A stretch of DNA of 13,431 nucleotides from Acetobacteraceae bacterium (GCA_030039695.1 JASHVB010000108.1:1-13431), one strand, 5' to 3'. Shown: positions 1 to 7,222, counted from the stretch's first letter. A program made the numbers and translations. Notes: a model not told the origin generated them from the letters alone.

Positions 1-276
1 GCCGAGAATGCCGGCGAGGACGGCGCGGTGATTGCCGGCAAGGTGCTGGACAAGGACGAGTACAACTGGGGCTTCGACGCGCAAACGGGCGAGTTCAAGG
101 ACCTGGTGAAGTCCGGGATCATCGACCCGACCAAGGTGGTGCGCACCGCGCTGCAAGACGCCGCTTCGGTGGCTGGCCTGCTGGTGACCACCGAAGCGAT
201 GGTGGCGGAGAGGCCAGAGAAGAAGGCTGCGCCGGCGATGCCGCCGGGTGGTGGCATGGGCGATATGGACTTCTAA
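1..276 (+). CDS. groEL: Chaperonin GroEL (Hsp60), C-terminal fragment
   Basis: This is the last 91 residues of the 60-kDa chaperonin, open at the left window edge in frame 1. GroEL forms the cytoplasmic double-ring ATP-dependent folding chamber with GroES. The piece contains the conserved equatorial-domain end: [20 protein letters not shown] followed by a [15 protein letters not shown] segment. It finishes with a glycine/methionine-rich tail, GGGMGDMDF, which is the flexible C-terminus inside the ring. The frame stops at TAA 274-276. The groES gene and the start of groEL must lie to the left. Identification rests on near-invariant motifs and is secure. The sequence shows nothing abnormal. It converges with the minus-strand enolase-family gene and is separated from it by a hairpin terminator. 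Confidence 0.98.
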   Translation, partial: AENAGEDGAVIAGKVLDKDEYNWGFDAQTGEFKDLVKSGIIDPTKVVRTALQDAASVAGLLVTTEAMVAERPEKKAAPAMPPGGGMGDMDF

Positions 277-344
277 GTTTCGGAAGTTCGGGTTACGGGT
301 GCCGGCCGGTGTTGTAACGGCCGGACCCGGTTCAGCATTGGATG

Positions 345-386
345 AACAGAACGGGGCGGGTCCGCGAGGCCCCGCCCCGTTCTGTT
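345..386. terminator. Bidirectional hairpin terminator between groEL and the enolase-family gene
   Basis: A perfect 16-bp inverted repeat has arms at 345-360 (AACAGAACGGGGCGGG) and 371-386, with a 10-nt loop. It sits between two convergent stop codons (274-276 and 415-417) and can serve both transcripts. The base of the stem supplies only a short T-containing tract on either strand, so the U-run expected of a textbook intrinsic terminator is weak. A smaller CCGGCC/GGCCGG pairing at 302-307 and 319-324 lies upstream. The rest of the 277-414 interval holds nothing else I can recognise. Confidence 0.75.
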
Positions 387-414
387 ACCTACCGGTGGAG
401 CGATAGCAGCGCTC

Positions 415-1521
415 TTACCGTAGCACAGCCTCGGTCTTCTGCTCGATCAGGCTGAAGTCGATATCTCCGCCCAGACCTGGTGCCGTTGGCGCGTGCATCA
501 GCCCGTCCTTGTCGATCTCCAACTCTGTCGTCATGCCGTACTTATGCGCACCGTCGGGCAGCAGCACTTCCCACATGGTGGTGTTGCGTAGCGCCATACA
601 CAGATGAAGGTTCGCCAGATTGTTCAGCGAATTGCCAGAGTGGTGCACTTCGTAGCGCAACCCGAACGCCTCGGCGAGATGCGCCGTCTTCAACATCGTC
701 GTCAGGCCGCCCTTGTTCGGAATGTCACCACGCAGGTAGTCGGTGGCTTTTTCCGTCACCCAGATGGGATAGGTATCCAGTCCGCCAGCGGGAAATTCGG
801 TCGCGATGATCGGAATGTCCAGCTTGTCTCGTAGCTTCACGTAATTGTAGATATCCTCGTCCGACAGCGGATCTTCGTACCAGTAGAAGCCCATTTCCTC
901 GATCGCGCGGCCGACGCGCAGCGCGTCGGTGTAGCTGTAGGCCCAGGTCGAATCCAGCATCACGCGGAAATCGTCGCCCACCGCCTTGCGCACCGCCTGG
1001 CACACCTTGATGTCGATGTCCGGATCGCGCGGCGGATGGATCTTGTAAGCCTTCCAGCCATTCGCCTTGAACGTCTGTGCCTGGTCGACATACGCCGCGA
1101 TATCAGGCAGCACCTGCGAACTCGCATACGCCATGATCGACGTCCGGTACGTCCCCATGACCGCATGAACCGGCAGTCCGACGATCTTGCCGGCGAGGTC
1201 CCAAAGCGCCGTATCCACCGCGCCGATGGTGCGATAGCTGACCGCACGGTTGATCAACCGCATGCCACTATGAATACGTTCGCGCTCCAGCGGGTTGGCC
1301 CCCATCAGCATTGGCTTCAGCGAGCGGATCAGTTGCGGCCCGTCCATCGAGGCGGGGTTGGTCGCGGAGCCAAGGAATGCATGGCCCTCCAGCCCGCTGT
1401 CGACGTGGATGCGCAGCAGTCCGAGATTGCTGTTCCCGGCCGTGGCGGTGCCCGTGTGGTAATTGGTTGGCGGGATGTTGTCCCAGGTGAAGATGGTTAA
1501 CGATACATCATCGATTTTCAT
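415..1521 (-). CDS. Enolase-superfamily (mandelate racemase/muconate lactonizing) enzyme
   Basis: A 368-residue protein, typical length for the mandelate-racemase/muconate-lactonizing branch. It has an N-terminal capping domain (about 1-125) and a TIM barrel (about 126-350). Likely active-site residues are K160-I-H162 on the second strand, metal ligands D190, E216 (WYEDP) and E242 (ATEF), and the D266 plus H293 (EVHHSGN) pair. Such enzymes abstract the proton alpha to a carboxylate and then racemise, cycloisomerise or dehydrate. The second Lys of the classical KxK motif is His here, so the reaction cannot be assigned; an acid-sugar dehydratase-like role is possible. The ATG at 1521 is chosen because GGAG lies 7 nt upstream and MKIDDVSLTIF is a normal family start. 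The frame stays open to 1623, but that extra part encodes repeat DNA. It is the last gene of the five-gene minus-strand run. Confidence 0.88.
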   Translation of the reverse strand: MKIDDVSLTIFTWDNIPPTNYHTGTATAGNSNLGLLRIHVDSGLEGHAFLGSATNPASMDGPQLIRSLKPMLMGANPLERERIHSGMRLINRAVSYRTIGAVDTALWDLAGKIVGLPVHAVMGTYRTSIMAYASSQVLPDIAAYVDQAQTFKANGWKAYKIHPPRDPDIDIKVCQAVRKAVGDDFRVMLDSTWAYSYTDALRVGRAIEEMGFYWYEDPLSDEDIYNYVKLRDKLDIPIIATEFPAGGLDTYPIWVTEKATDYLRGDIPNKGGLTTMLKTAHLAEAFGLRYEVHHSGNSLNNLANLHLCMALRNTTMWEVLLPDGAHKYGMTTELEIDKDGLMHAPTAPGLGGDIDFSLIEQKTEAVLR

Positions 1522-1534
1522 GCGTGTTCTCCAC

Positions 1535-1645
1535 TGCTCCCCCCTCGGGGAGGCCTGGGCCGCGAAACGGCCCAAGGCGGGGCGAGGGACGCCAGTTGCA
1601 AAGTTATCCCCTCGCCCTCTCACTCAAGGGAGAGGTGATTCACCT
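1535..1645. repeat. Composite palindromic intergenic element between amidohydrolase and enolase-family genes
   Basis: Most of the 125-bp gap is made of nested inverted repeats. TGGGCCG/CGGCCCA flank a CGAAA loop near 1556-1574. GGGCGAGGG (about 1580) pairs with CCCTCGCCC (about 1607-1615). CCTCTC 1616-1621 pairs with GAGAGG 1630-1635. AGGTGA 1633-1638 pairs with TCACCT 1640-1645, right at the amidohydrolase stop. This looks like a dispersed intergenic repeat of the kind common in high-GC alphaproteobacteria. On the minus strand it would fold in the mRNA between the two genes and could stabilise or partly terminate the transcript. That it is repeated elsewhere in the genome is inference, since only one copy is in the window. 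Confidence 0.55.
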
Positions 1646-1646
1646 T

Positions 1647-2786
1647 TCACCCCAGTCCGTACAGCGCCGCAGCGTTGTCGTGGGTGAGCGCGCGGCGCAT
1701 TTGCGGCGTGAGCGAACGCATCTGTCGCTCGATCGCGTCGCGCGAGTTTGGCCAGACGCTGTCCGGATGCGGATAATCCGAGGACCACAGCAGGTGGCCC
1801 TCGCCAAAAAACGGCAGCAGCGACAGCGCGACATAATCTTCCTGGAAGGTCGCGTAGACCTGCCGGCGGAACAGTTCGCTTGGCTTGGTCACCAGCTCCT
1901 TGCCCCCCTTCTCCGCCCAAAATTCCTTCGCTTCCCACAACCGCCAGTGCCGGTAGTCCAGCTCTTGGATCAACCACGGAAGCCAGCCAGTGCCCGCCTC
2001 CGCCATGACGATGCGCAGCTTCGGATGTCGCTCCAGGATGCCCCAGGCGAACAAGTCAACAAACGGCTCGAGGAAATTAGCGAGGAAGAATTTGGTGTTC
2101 TCGAACACGCTGGCGGCCTTGCCGACAGTGCGGTCGCCCGGTTTGCCGACGAACACCGTGATATGCCACGCAAGGATGATGCCGGTGGCCTCGAGCTCAT
2201 TCCACAGCGGTTCCCATGCGGGATCGTCCAGCTTGGGGTTGACGTTGGCGATCATCAGATTGACCTGGTGCACGCCACCCTTCGCCGCCAGCCGCTTCAA
2301 CTCCTCCACCGCGCCCTGCGGATTCTCGGGCAGCATCGGCACGCCGATCAGTCTCCTCGGCGCAACGCTGCAGAACTCGATCAGCCAGTCATTGAACACA
2401 CGGTAACACGCCGCCCGCAGCAGCGGGTCGTCGGTCGAAATCTGGAAGATCGGGCCGAAGATCAGTTGCGTCTGCACCCCGTCGCGATCCATGTCGGCTA
2501 GGCGCAGTTCCGCGTTCGCCGGCCGCCGTGCACTGTTATCGTGGATGCCGGCGCGATCGAGCGCGTTGTAGATCGGCTTGACCGGCCGCGCATTGCCCGT
2601 GACGGGCGCCTTACCGTCCCAACGGCCCCATACCTTGCCGTCGCAGACCCAGACCGCCTGGCCGTCACGCTCCTCGACGCGTGGTGCGCGGTCGCGAAAT
2701 TCCGCAGGCAGACGCCTCGTCCAGAGATCGGCGGGCAACTGGCCGAGGTCCATGTGGTCGTCACACGAAATGAGGTCGTTAGGCAT
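1647..2786 (-). CDS. Amidohydrolase family 2 (ACMSD/decarboxylase-like) TIM-barrel enzyme
   Basis: A 379-residue member of the Amidohydro_2 family, a metal-dependent (beta/alpha)8 barrel group that includes decarboxylases such as ACMSD and 2,3-dihydroxybenzoate decarboxylase, plus hydrolases. Visible landmarks are the N-terminal metal motif CDDHMD (D9-D10-H11-x-D13), H208 in AWHITVF, EAGTGWLPW at 263-271, and the C-terminal SSDYPHPDSVWP with D337 and H340. The protein ends with the usual NAAALYGL. The start is firm: AAGGAGG lies 5 nt before ATG 2786. The first motif has Asp rather than a second His, as in the branch annotated only as 'amidohydrolase', so decarboxylation versus C-N or C-C hydrolysis is open. 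It lies 95 bp after the CDGSH gene and probably shares its transcript. Confidence 0.9.
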   Translation of the reverse strand: MPNDLISCDDHMDLGQLPADLWTRRLPAEFRDRAPRVEERDGQAVWVCDGKVWGRWDGKAPVTGNARPVKPIYNALDRAGIHDNSARRPANAELRLADMDRDGVQTQLIFGPIFQISTDDPLLRAACYRVFNDWLIEFCSVAPRRLIGVPMLPENPQGAVEELKRLAAKGGVHQVNLMIANVNPKLDDPAWEPLWNELEATGIILAWHITVFVGKPGDRTVGKAASVFENTKFFLANFLEPFVDLFAWGILERHPKLRIVMAEAGTGWLPWLIQELDYRHWRLWEAKEFWAEKGGKELVTKPSELFRRQVYATFQEDYVALSLLPFFGEGHLLWSSDYPHPDSVWPNSRDAIERQMRSLTPQMRRALTHDNAAALYGLG

Positions 2787-2819
2787 GGCGTCCTCCTTAT
2801 GTCGTTGGGAGCAGCATCA

Positions 2820-2876
2820 AGACCACACAATCCGCACTGGAGATTGCTTCGCCCCTGCGTGCCTCGCAATGACAGA
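2820..2876. repeat. Dispersed palindromic repeat ('CHCEERxDEAI' type), copy 1
   Basis: On the minus strand this reads GTCATTGCGAGG, a short variable part, then GAAGCAATC. This is the familiar intergenic repeat whose spurious translation is 'CHCEERSDEAI'. It occupies the gap between the CDGSH gene and the amidohydrolase. Copy 2 at 7079-7157 has the same ends and also shares the internal TGTGGTC (minus strand). It is not coding. Confidence 0.75.
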
Positions 2877-2881
2877 CTAAC

Positions 2882-3130
2882 TCACATGAACGAGCGATGC
2901 GTCCCATCGCAGCGTGGCTTGTTGCCGCTGTGCTTGCAGCCGCAGAAGCTGACAGTGCCGGATTCCGTCGCCTTGAACTCCATCGGCGTGAATCCGGTGC
3001 CTTTGTGTGAGCCGTCGCAGAACGGCTGCGTGCCGCTCTTGCCGCAGGCGCACCACCAGTACGACTTGCCGGCCTCGACTTCCATCTTGAACGAGCCTTT
3101 CTGCGCGACGACAGGCAGCGATTCGGACAT
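2882..3130 (-). CDS. Dual CDGSH iron-sulfur domain protein
   Basis: An 82-residue protein with two consecutive CDGSH zinc-finger-like iron-sulfur motifs. C27-x-C29…C38-D-G-S-H42 and C63-x-C65…C74-D-G-T-H78 each supply the 3Cys-1His ligand set of a [2Fe-2S] cluster. The two intact motifs make the fold assignment strong. Known family members carry redox-active, transferable clusters. The specific role of bacterial two-motif forms is mostly unknown. I take M at 3130 (MSESLPVV…) because an AAGGG lies 9 nt upstream; an ATG at 3148 lacks a comparable site and starts only 9 nt after the hyuB stop. It lies 27 bp downstream of hyuB, so it is almost certainly co-transcribed. It has no signal peptide or membrane segment and is presumably cytoplasmic. 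Confidence 0.92.
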   Translation of the reverse strand: MSESLPVVAQKGSFKMEVEAGKSYWWCACGKSGTQPFCDGSHKGTGFTPMEFKATESGTVSFCGCKHSGNKPRCDGTHRSFM

Positions 3131-3157
3131 GGCGTTTTTCCCTTGCATTGCGTTTGG

Positions 3158-4843
3158 TCAGATAGGATCGAAGCCGTAATCGCGCCTCGCCCCAACGGGC
3201 GTAACGTAGCCGTCGAGCAGATCCTCGGAAAGGGCACCCGGGTCACGTGCGGACGGCGGACCGTAGCCGCCAGAGCCCGGCGCTTCCACGACAACCAGCG
3301 ACCCCGCAGGTGCCTGGAAACTTCCTTTACTGTTGAGACGGCGTGCGTTTCCGCGTGACGGCACCAGAGAGATTTGCGCCGGTCCACCGGCCTTGCCGCC
3401 ATTCAGACCGAATGGCGGTGTCACTGTGCGTTCGCAGCAGACCGAGGCATGCGAATCGCGCTGCAGCACCCGCCAGGCGCGGCGCACACCGAGCCCGCCG
3501 CGGAACGTGCCGGCCCCGCCACTGTCGGGAATCAGGCTGTATTCCTCGACCCGAAGCGGGAAACTCATTTCGATGATCTCGATCGGCGTGTTCGACATGT
3601 TGGAAACGGTGGAGGCAACCGCGTTGATGCCATCCTTGGTCGGTCGCGCGCCGAAGCCACCTTTTACCGATTCATAGCTGACGTACCGCTCGTTGCTTCG
3701 GTAGTCGATGCCGCCGAACGTGATCACAGCTGACGTGCCCTGCGAGGCCGCCATGACTGTGCGCGGTGTAATGCGGAACATCGCCGCCATCACCATGTCG
3801 GCGATGCGGTGCGACATCTCGTGGTTGGCGTAGACCACCGGCGAAGGATGCTGGGCGTTCGCCACGCAGCCCGGCGGCGCAATGACCTTGACCGCGCGCC
3901 AGCAGCCGGAGTTCGGCGGGATCAGGCTTCTCGGATCGGCGATCATTTTCAGTGCACAGTAGACGCCGGACGCAGTCACGGTCAGCGGGGCGTTCATCGG
4001 CCCCGCAACGGCGGGATCGGAGCCAGTGAAGTCGGCGATGATCGAATCGCCCTGCTTGGTGATGGAAACCTTGACGGTAAAGGTGGCGTCCTCGGTCTCA
4101 CCCTCGGCAATCACGCCGTCGCCGTCGAAGATGTCGGCAAACTCAGCTTCGCCATCGGGCAGCGCGTCAAGCGCGGCGCGCATCATGGTATCCGAATAGT
4201 CCAGTACCTCCTGCATGATCTGCAGCAGCGTGTCCGTACCGTATTTTGTCGCAAGCGCTGACAGCCGCTGCGCTGCACGCCAGTTTGCCGCGACCTGGGC
4301 GCGCAGGTCACCAAGCCGTTCCGTCGGCGTGCGGACATTGGCAAAGATGATCGCTTCGATCGCCGAGTCTGGCTTGCCGTCGCGATACAGGCGGATCGGC
4401 GGAAGCCGCAGTCCCTCGCCGTAGATTTCCGTCACCGCGCCATAGCTGCCAGGCGTCGCACTGCCGATATCCGGCCAATGTGCGCGCACGCAGCCGAAGC
4501 CGAGCAACCGCCCGTCGTGGAACGCAGGCGCGACGACATTGACGTCGGGTAAATGCGAGCCGCCGTGATACGGATCGTTATGGATAAACACATCCCCCGG
4601 TGCAACGTCCGGGAACGCATGAACGATGGCGCGCACCGCGTCGGGCATGGAGCCGAGATGGATCGGCAGATCAGGTCCCTGCGCGACCATGTTGCCATGG
4701 ATGTCGAAGATGCCACAGGAGTAATCGCCGGCGACCTTGAGCAGCGGCGAGTATGCGGTTTTGGCGAGGACGATCTTCATCTCCTCGGCGGCCGCATAGA
4801 GCGCGTTTTTTACAATCTCGAAACGGGCGGGATCGGTGCGCAC
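3158..4843 (-). CDS. hyuB: Hydantoinase B / oxoprolinase beta-type subunit
   Basis: A 561-residue HyuB-family protein. This family is the partner of HyuA in ATP-dependent N-methylhydantoinases, 5-oxoprolinases and acetone/acetophenone-type carboxylases. Conserved blocks seen are CGIFDIHGNMVAQG (43-56), the signature HNDPYHGGSHLPD (88-100), AHWPDIG (121-127), a mid-region YANHEMSHRIADM, and the C-terminal GGAGTFRGGLG (442-452) followed by GSGGYGPP. The start is read as GTG 4843: AAGGAG lies 7 nt upstream (4856-4851) and MRTDPARFEIVKNAL is a normal family start. An in-frame ATG at 4861 and the upstream frame to 4888 lie in palindromic repeat DNA ('AGSSPAMT') and are rejected. It follows hyuA after 148 bp. 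Substrate cannot be deduced; hydantoinase versus carboxylase remains open. Confidence 0.9.
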   Translation of the reverse strand: MRTDPARFEIVKNALYAAAEEMKIVLAKTAYSPLLKVAGDYSCGIFDIHGNMVAQGPDLPIHLGSMPDAVRAIVHAFPDVAPGDVFIHNDPYHGGSHLPDVNVVAPAFHDGRLLGFGCVRAHWPDIGSATPGSYGAVTEIYGEGLRLPPIRLYRDGKPDSAIEAIIFANVRTPTERLGDLRAQVAANWRAAQRLSALATKYGTDTLLQIMQEVLDYSDTMMRAALDALPDGEAEFADIFDGDGVIAEGETEDATFTVKVSITKQGDSIIADFTGSDPAVAGPMNAPLTVTASGVYCALKMIADPRSLIPPNSGCWRAVKVIAPPGCVANAQHPSPVVYANHEMSHRIADMVMAAMFRITPRTVMAASQGTSAVITFGGIDYRSNERYVSYESVKGGFGARPTKDGINAVASTVSNMSNTPIEIIEMSFPLRVEEYSLIPDSGGAGTFRGGLGVRRAWRVLQRDSHASVCCERTVTPPFGLNGGKAGGPAQISLVPSRGNARRLNSKGSFQAPAGSLVVVEAPGSGGYGPPSARDPGALSEDLLDGYVTPVGARRDYGFDPI

Positions 4844-4856
4844 GCGTTTGCTCCTT

Positions 4857-4965
4857 GTCATCGCCGGACTTGACCCGGCCATCGGCACACCGGCCCCAAT
4901 GCGGCGAACAGCGGAGCGGTTCGCACGGAGTTGGGGTGGACGGCCGGCTCAAGCCCGGCCGCGAC
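4857..4965. repeat. Composite inverted-repeat element between hyuA and hyuB ('VIAGLDPAI' type)
   Basis: Two 27-nt units, 4857-4883 and 4939-4965, are inverted with respect to each other and match at 21 of 27 positions. Both have the core GCCGGRCTTGASCCGGCC. Between them are further complementary arms, CCCCAA near 4893 and TTGGGG near 4931, extending imperfectly inward. The whole element could fold into one long hairpin. It fills most of the 148-bp hyuA-hyuB gap, and its end directly abuts the hyuB Shine-Dalgarno (4851-4856). The first unit resembles the repeat whose chance translation is 'VIAGLDPAI', widespread between genes in Alphaproteobacteria. Confidence 0.75.
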
Positions 4966-4991
4966 AGATGGCATCGAGTTTGTTCGCCGCA

Positions 4992-7070
4992 TTATGCTCG
5001 GTTCCGTGCCAAACGGATGTAGCCCAGATCGTCGATCCGGGCGTTCCACCCCGGCGGAATAACGGTCGTGGAATCGAGCGCCTCGATCACCGCCGGACCG
5101 GCAATCATGGAGCCCGGCGCCAGGCCGTTCCGCCAATGCACACACGTCGCGATCGAGCCCACCCCGGAAAACCAGACGGTACGCTCATGCACACGCGCAC
5201 TCGCCACATCGCCCCGCAGCGCCAGTGTCAACCCCGGCAACCGTCCCAGAGCAACCACGCGCAAATTCACCAACTGCACCGCCTCCGTGCGATTGGCATG
5301 TCCGTAGGTCTGCGCATGTTTGCTGTGGAACGCCTCGACCAGAGCGTCGATCGCCGCGCGATCGATCGGCCCAGCCATCAACCGCACCGTCAGTTCGTAA
5401 GCCTGCCGTCGATAACGGACATCCGCCTGGCGGATCAGCGCACGACGCTGCTCCGGCACGCGCGCGGCGCCCAGCATCGCCGCAGCACTCTCCTCCATAC
5501 CCCTAATCGCGTCAGCCATACGCGCCGGATCAACACCCGCCAGATCGGCATACAGCGTGCGCGAATAATCGCGCCGCAGATCGCTCGCCACCAGCCCAAG
5601 TGCGGAGAATGCACCAGGCGCGGGCGGGATGATCACCTCGGGAATCTGCAGCTCCTCAGCCAGCGCAACGGCGTGCACCGGCCCCGCGCCGCCGAACGCG
5701 ATCAGGCTGAATTCCTGCGGATCGTGGCCGCGCTCCACCGACACGATGCGCAGCGCCTGCGCCATGTTGGCGTTTACCACTTCAACGATCCGCACCGCCG
5801 CATCAAGGACCGAAAGTCCGAGCAACCGCGCCACATGTTCGTCGATCGCGCGCTCTGCCGCAGCGAGGTCGATGCGTAGTCCGCCACCTAGCAACGCCTC
5901 GCGGTCGAGATAACCCAGCACGACGTCGGCATCCGTCACCGTCGGCCGAATGCCGCCGCCACCATATGCCGCCGGGCCTGGATCTGCGCCCGCGCTGTGC
6001 GGTCCGACCTTCAGGGCACCACCCCGATCGATCCAGGCGATCGAGCCGCCACCGGCGCTGACTTCCGCCAGATCAATCACCGGCACACGAATCGGATGGC
6101 CGGTGCCGTGCATCCAGCGTTTCGCGTTGGCCGCGCCGCCGACCTCGTATTCCGCGGTGACGGCGACCTCGTTAGCGACGATGACGCTGGCCTTCGCCGT
6201 GGTGCCTCCCATGTCGAACGAGATCAGGTTCGGCCGGTCGAGTTGCCTTCCCGCCAGCGATGCGGCGATCACGCCGGCGGCTGGCCCGGACTCCACCACG
6301 GCGGCTGGCATGCGCAGCGCCTCCGGAATGTCGAACACACCCCCTGACGAGCCCATGACATGCAGCGCCGGCAGGCCGAATGCCGATGTCGCGCGTTCTA
6401 GCCGGTCGAGATACGACGCCAGCAACGGCCCGACATAGGCGCAGACCGCGGTGGTGCTGGCGCGCTCGAATTCGCGGATTTCCGGCAGGATTTCGCTCGA
6501 CAGGAACACCGGAATACCCGGCAGGGCCTGGCGCAACGCGGCGCCGACACGACCTTCATGCGTGCCGTTCAGGAAGGAAAAGAGGAACGATACGGCCACC
6601 GTCTCGACATCGGCCGCACGGATGGCGTCGATCAACGCCGGCAGTTCGGCCTCCGCAAGAGGCGTCACCACCGCGCCCTGCGCATCGATCCGTTCGGTGA
6701 TCTCGAACCGATGGCGCCGCGGCACCAGCACGCCCGGCGCCTCCTGAAACAGGTCGTAGAGATCAGGACGGGACGAACGGCGCAGTTCCAGAACGTCACG
6801 AAAGCCGCGCGTCGAGACGAACGCGCAGCGTGCGCCCTTCTTCTCCAGCAGCGCGTTGGTCACCACCGTGGTCGCGTGTGACAGTAGGGACACGGTCGCG
6901 GGATCGATGCAATTGCGGTCCAGGCCCTGGCGGATGCCATCGATCACGCCCTGGCCGAAATCGTGCGGCGTGGTCAGCACCTTGGCGATCTCGATGCGCC
7001 CGGTTTCTTCCTCCACCAGAGCCACGTCGGTGAAAGTGCCACCGATGTCGATGCCAATCCGCCAGGCCAT
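4992..7070 (-). CDS. hyuA: Hydantoinase A / oxoprolinase alpha-type subunit
   Basis: A 692-residue HyuA-family protein, full length for the group. The N-terminal hydantoinase/oxoprolinase domain opens with the phosphate-binding GIDIGGTFTDV (6-16). The central domain has SFDMGGTTAK (284-293), SAGGGSIAWID (338-348), GADPGPAAYGGGG (361-373) and AFGGAGPVHA (458-467). These are the actin-like ATPase elements that bind ATP. With HyuB it would catalyse ATP-driven cleavage of a cyclic amide, or carboxylation, on an unknown substrate. The start is ATG 7070, with AAGGAGG 4 nt upstream. The frame is open to 7370, but the extra 100 codons translate a palindromic repeat (CHCEERGDEAI) and overlap the divergent transporter, so they are not coding. 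It is the first gene of the minus-strand cluster. Confidence 0.93.
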   Translation of the reverse strand: MAWRIGIDIGGTFTDVALVEEETGRIEIAKVLTTPHDFGQGVIDGIRQGLDRNCIDPATVSLLSHATTVVTNALLEKKGARCAFVSTRGFRDVLELRRSSRPDLYDLFQEAPGVLVPRRHRFEITERIDAQGAVVTPLAEAELPALIDAIRAADVETVAVSFLFSFLNGTHEGRVGAALRQALPGIPVFLSSEILPEIREFERASTTAVCAYVGPLLASYLDRLERATSAFGLPALHVMGSSGGVFDIPEALRMPAAVVESGPAAGVIAASLAGRQLDRPNLISFDMGGTTAKASVIVANEVAVTAEYEVGGAANAKRWMHGTGHPIRVPVIDLAEVSAGGGSIAWIDRGGALKVGPHSAGADPGPAAYGGGGIRPTVTDADVVLGYLDREALLGGGLRIDLAAAERAIDEHVARLLGLSVLDAAVRIVEVVNANMAQALRIVSVERGHDPQEFSLIAFGGAGPVHAVALAEELQIPEVIIPPAPGAFSALGLVASDLRRDYSRTLYADLAGVDPARMADAIRGMEESAAAMLGAARVPEQRRALIRQADVRYRRQAYELTVRLMAGPIDRAAIDALVEAFHSKHAQTYGHANRTEAVQLVNLRVVALGRLPGLTLALRGDVASARVHERTVWFSGVGSIATCVHWRNGLAPGSMIAGPAVIEALDSTTVIPPGWNARIDDLGYIRLARNRA

Positions 7071-7078
7071 TCTGCCTC

Positions 7079-7157
7079 CTTCCCTCGTCGCGAAGCCGTC
7101 GGACCACAGCAAGCTCCGCCGCAAGATTGCTTCGTCGCCGCGCTCCTCGCAATGACA
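7079..7157. repeat. Dispersed palindromic repeat ('CHCEERxDEAI' type), copy 2
   Basis: The right end on the minus strand reads GTCATTGCGAGGAGCG and GACGAAGCAATC. The left end carries GGCTTCGCGACGA, giving the long form of the element (about 79 bp). It matches copy 1 at 2820-2876 in the GTCATTGCGAGG and GAAGCAATC blocks and in an internal TGTGGTC. It lies in the hyuA/transporter divergent region immediately upstream of the hyuA ribosome-binding site, so it forms most of the hyuA 5' leader if the promoter lies further upstream. Confidence 0.8.
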
Positions 7158-7187
7158 CGGTATGGCATTGGCGGCGGGTGCCCCCGG

Positions 7188-7216
7188 TTGAGTGCAACGC
7201 CCCTCACCTGCACAAT
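7188..7216 (+). promoter_or_regulatory. Candidate promoter of the BT1-like transporter
   Basis: TTGAGT (7188-7193) and CACAAT (7211-7216) are separated by 17 bp and match the sigma-70 consensus at 4 of 6 positions each. Predicted initiation falls at about 7222-7224, on the transporter ATG (7223). No Shine-Dalgarno precedes that ATG, so a leaderless mRNA is possible. A short inverted repeat, GTGCA (7192-7196) with TGCAC (7209-7213), overlaps both boxes and might be an operator. Both readings are inference from sequence alone. Confidence 0.35.
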
Positions 7217-7222
7217 CCGGGC

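Noticed and set aside
302..324. Second terminator hairpin after groEL
   Set aside because: The stem is only 6 bp with an 11-nt loop and no T-run; the 16-bp hairpin downstream is far stronger.
1524..2501. Long plus-strand open frame (325 codons)
   Set aside because: It is antisense to the amidohydrolase, Arg/Gln/His-rich and without family motifs; a shadow of G/C-biased codons.
2837..2876. CRISPR-like or tRNA-like palindrome
   Set aside because: There are only two copies, far apart, with no regular spacing and no cloverleaf; they match a known dispersed intergenic repeat type.
4836..5879. Plus-strand frame of 347 codons containing VIAGLDPAI
   Set aside because: The opening is translated repeat DNA and the rest is antisense to hyuA; no real protein features.
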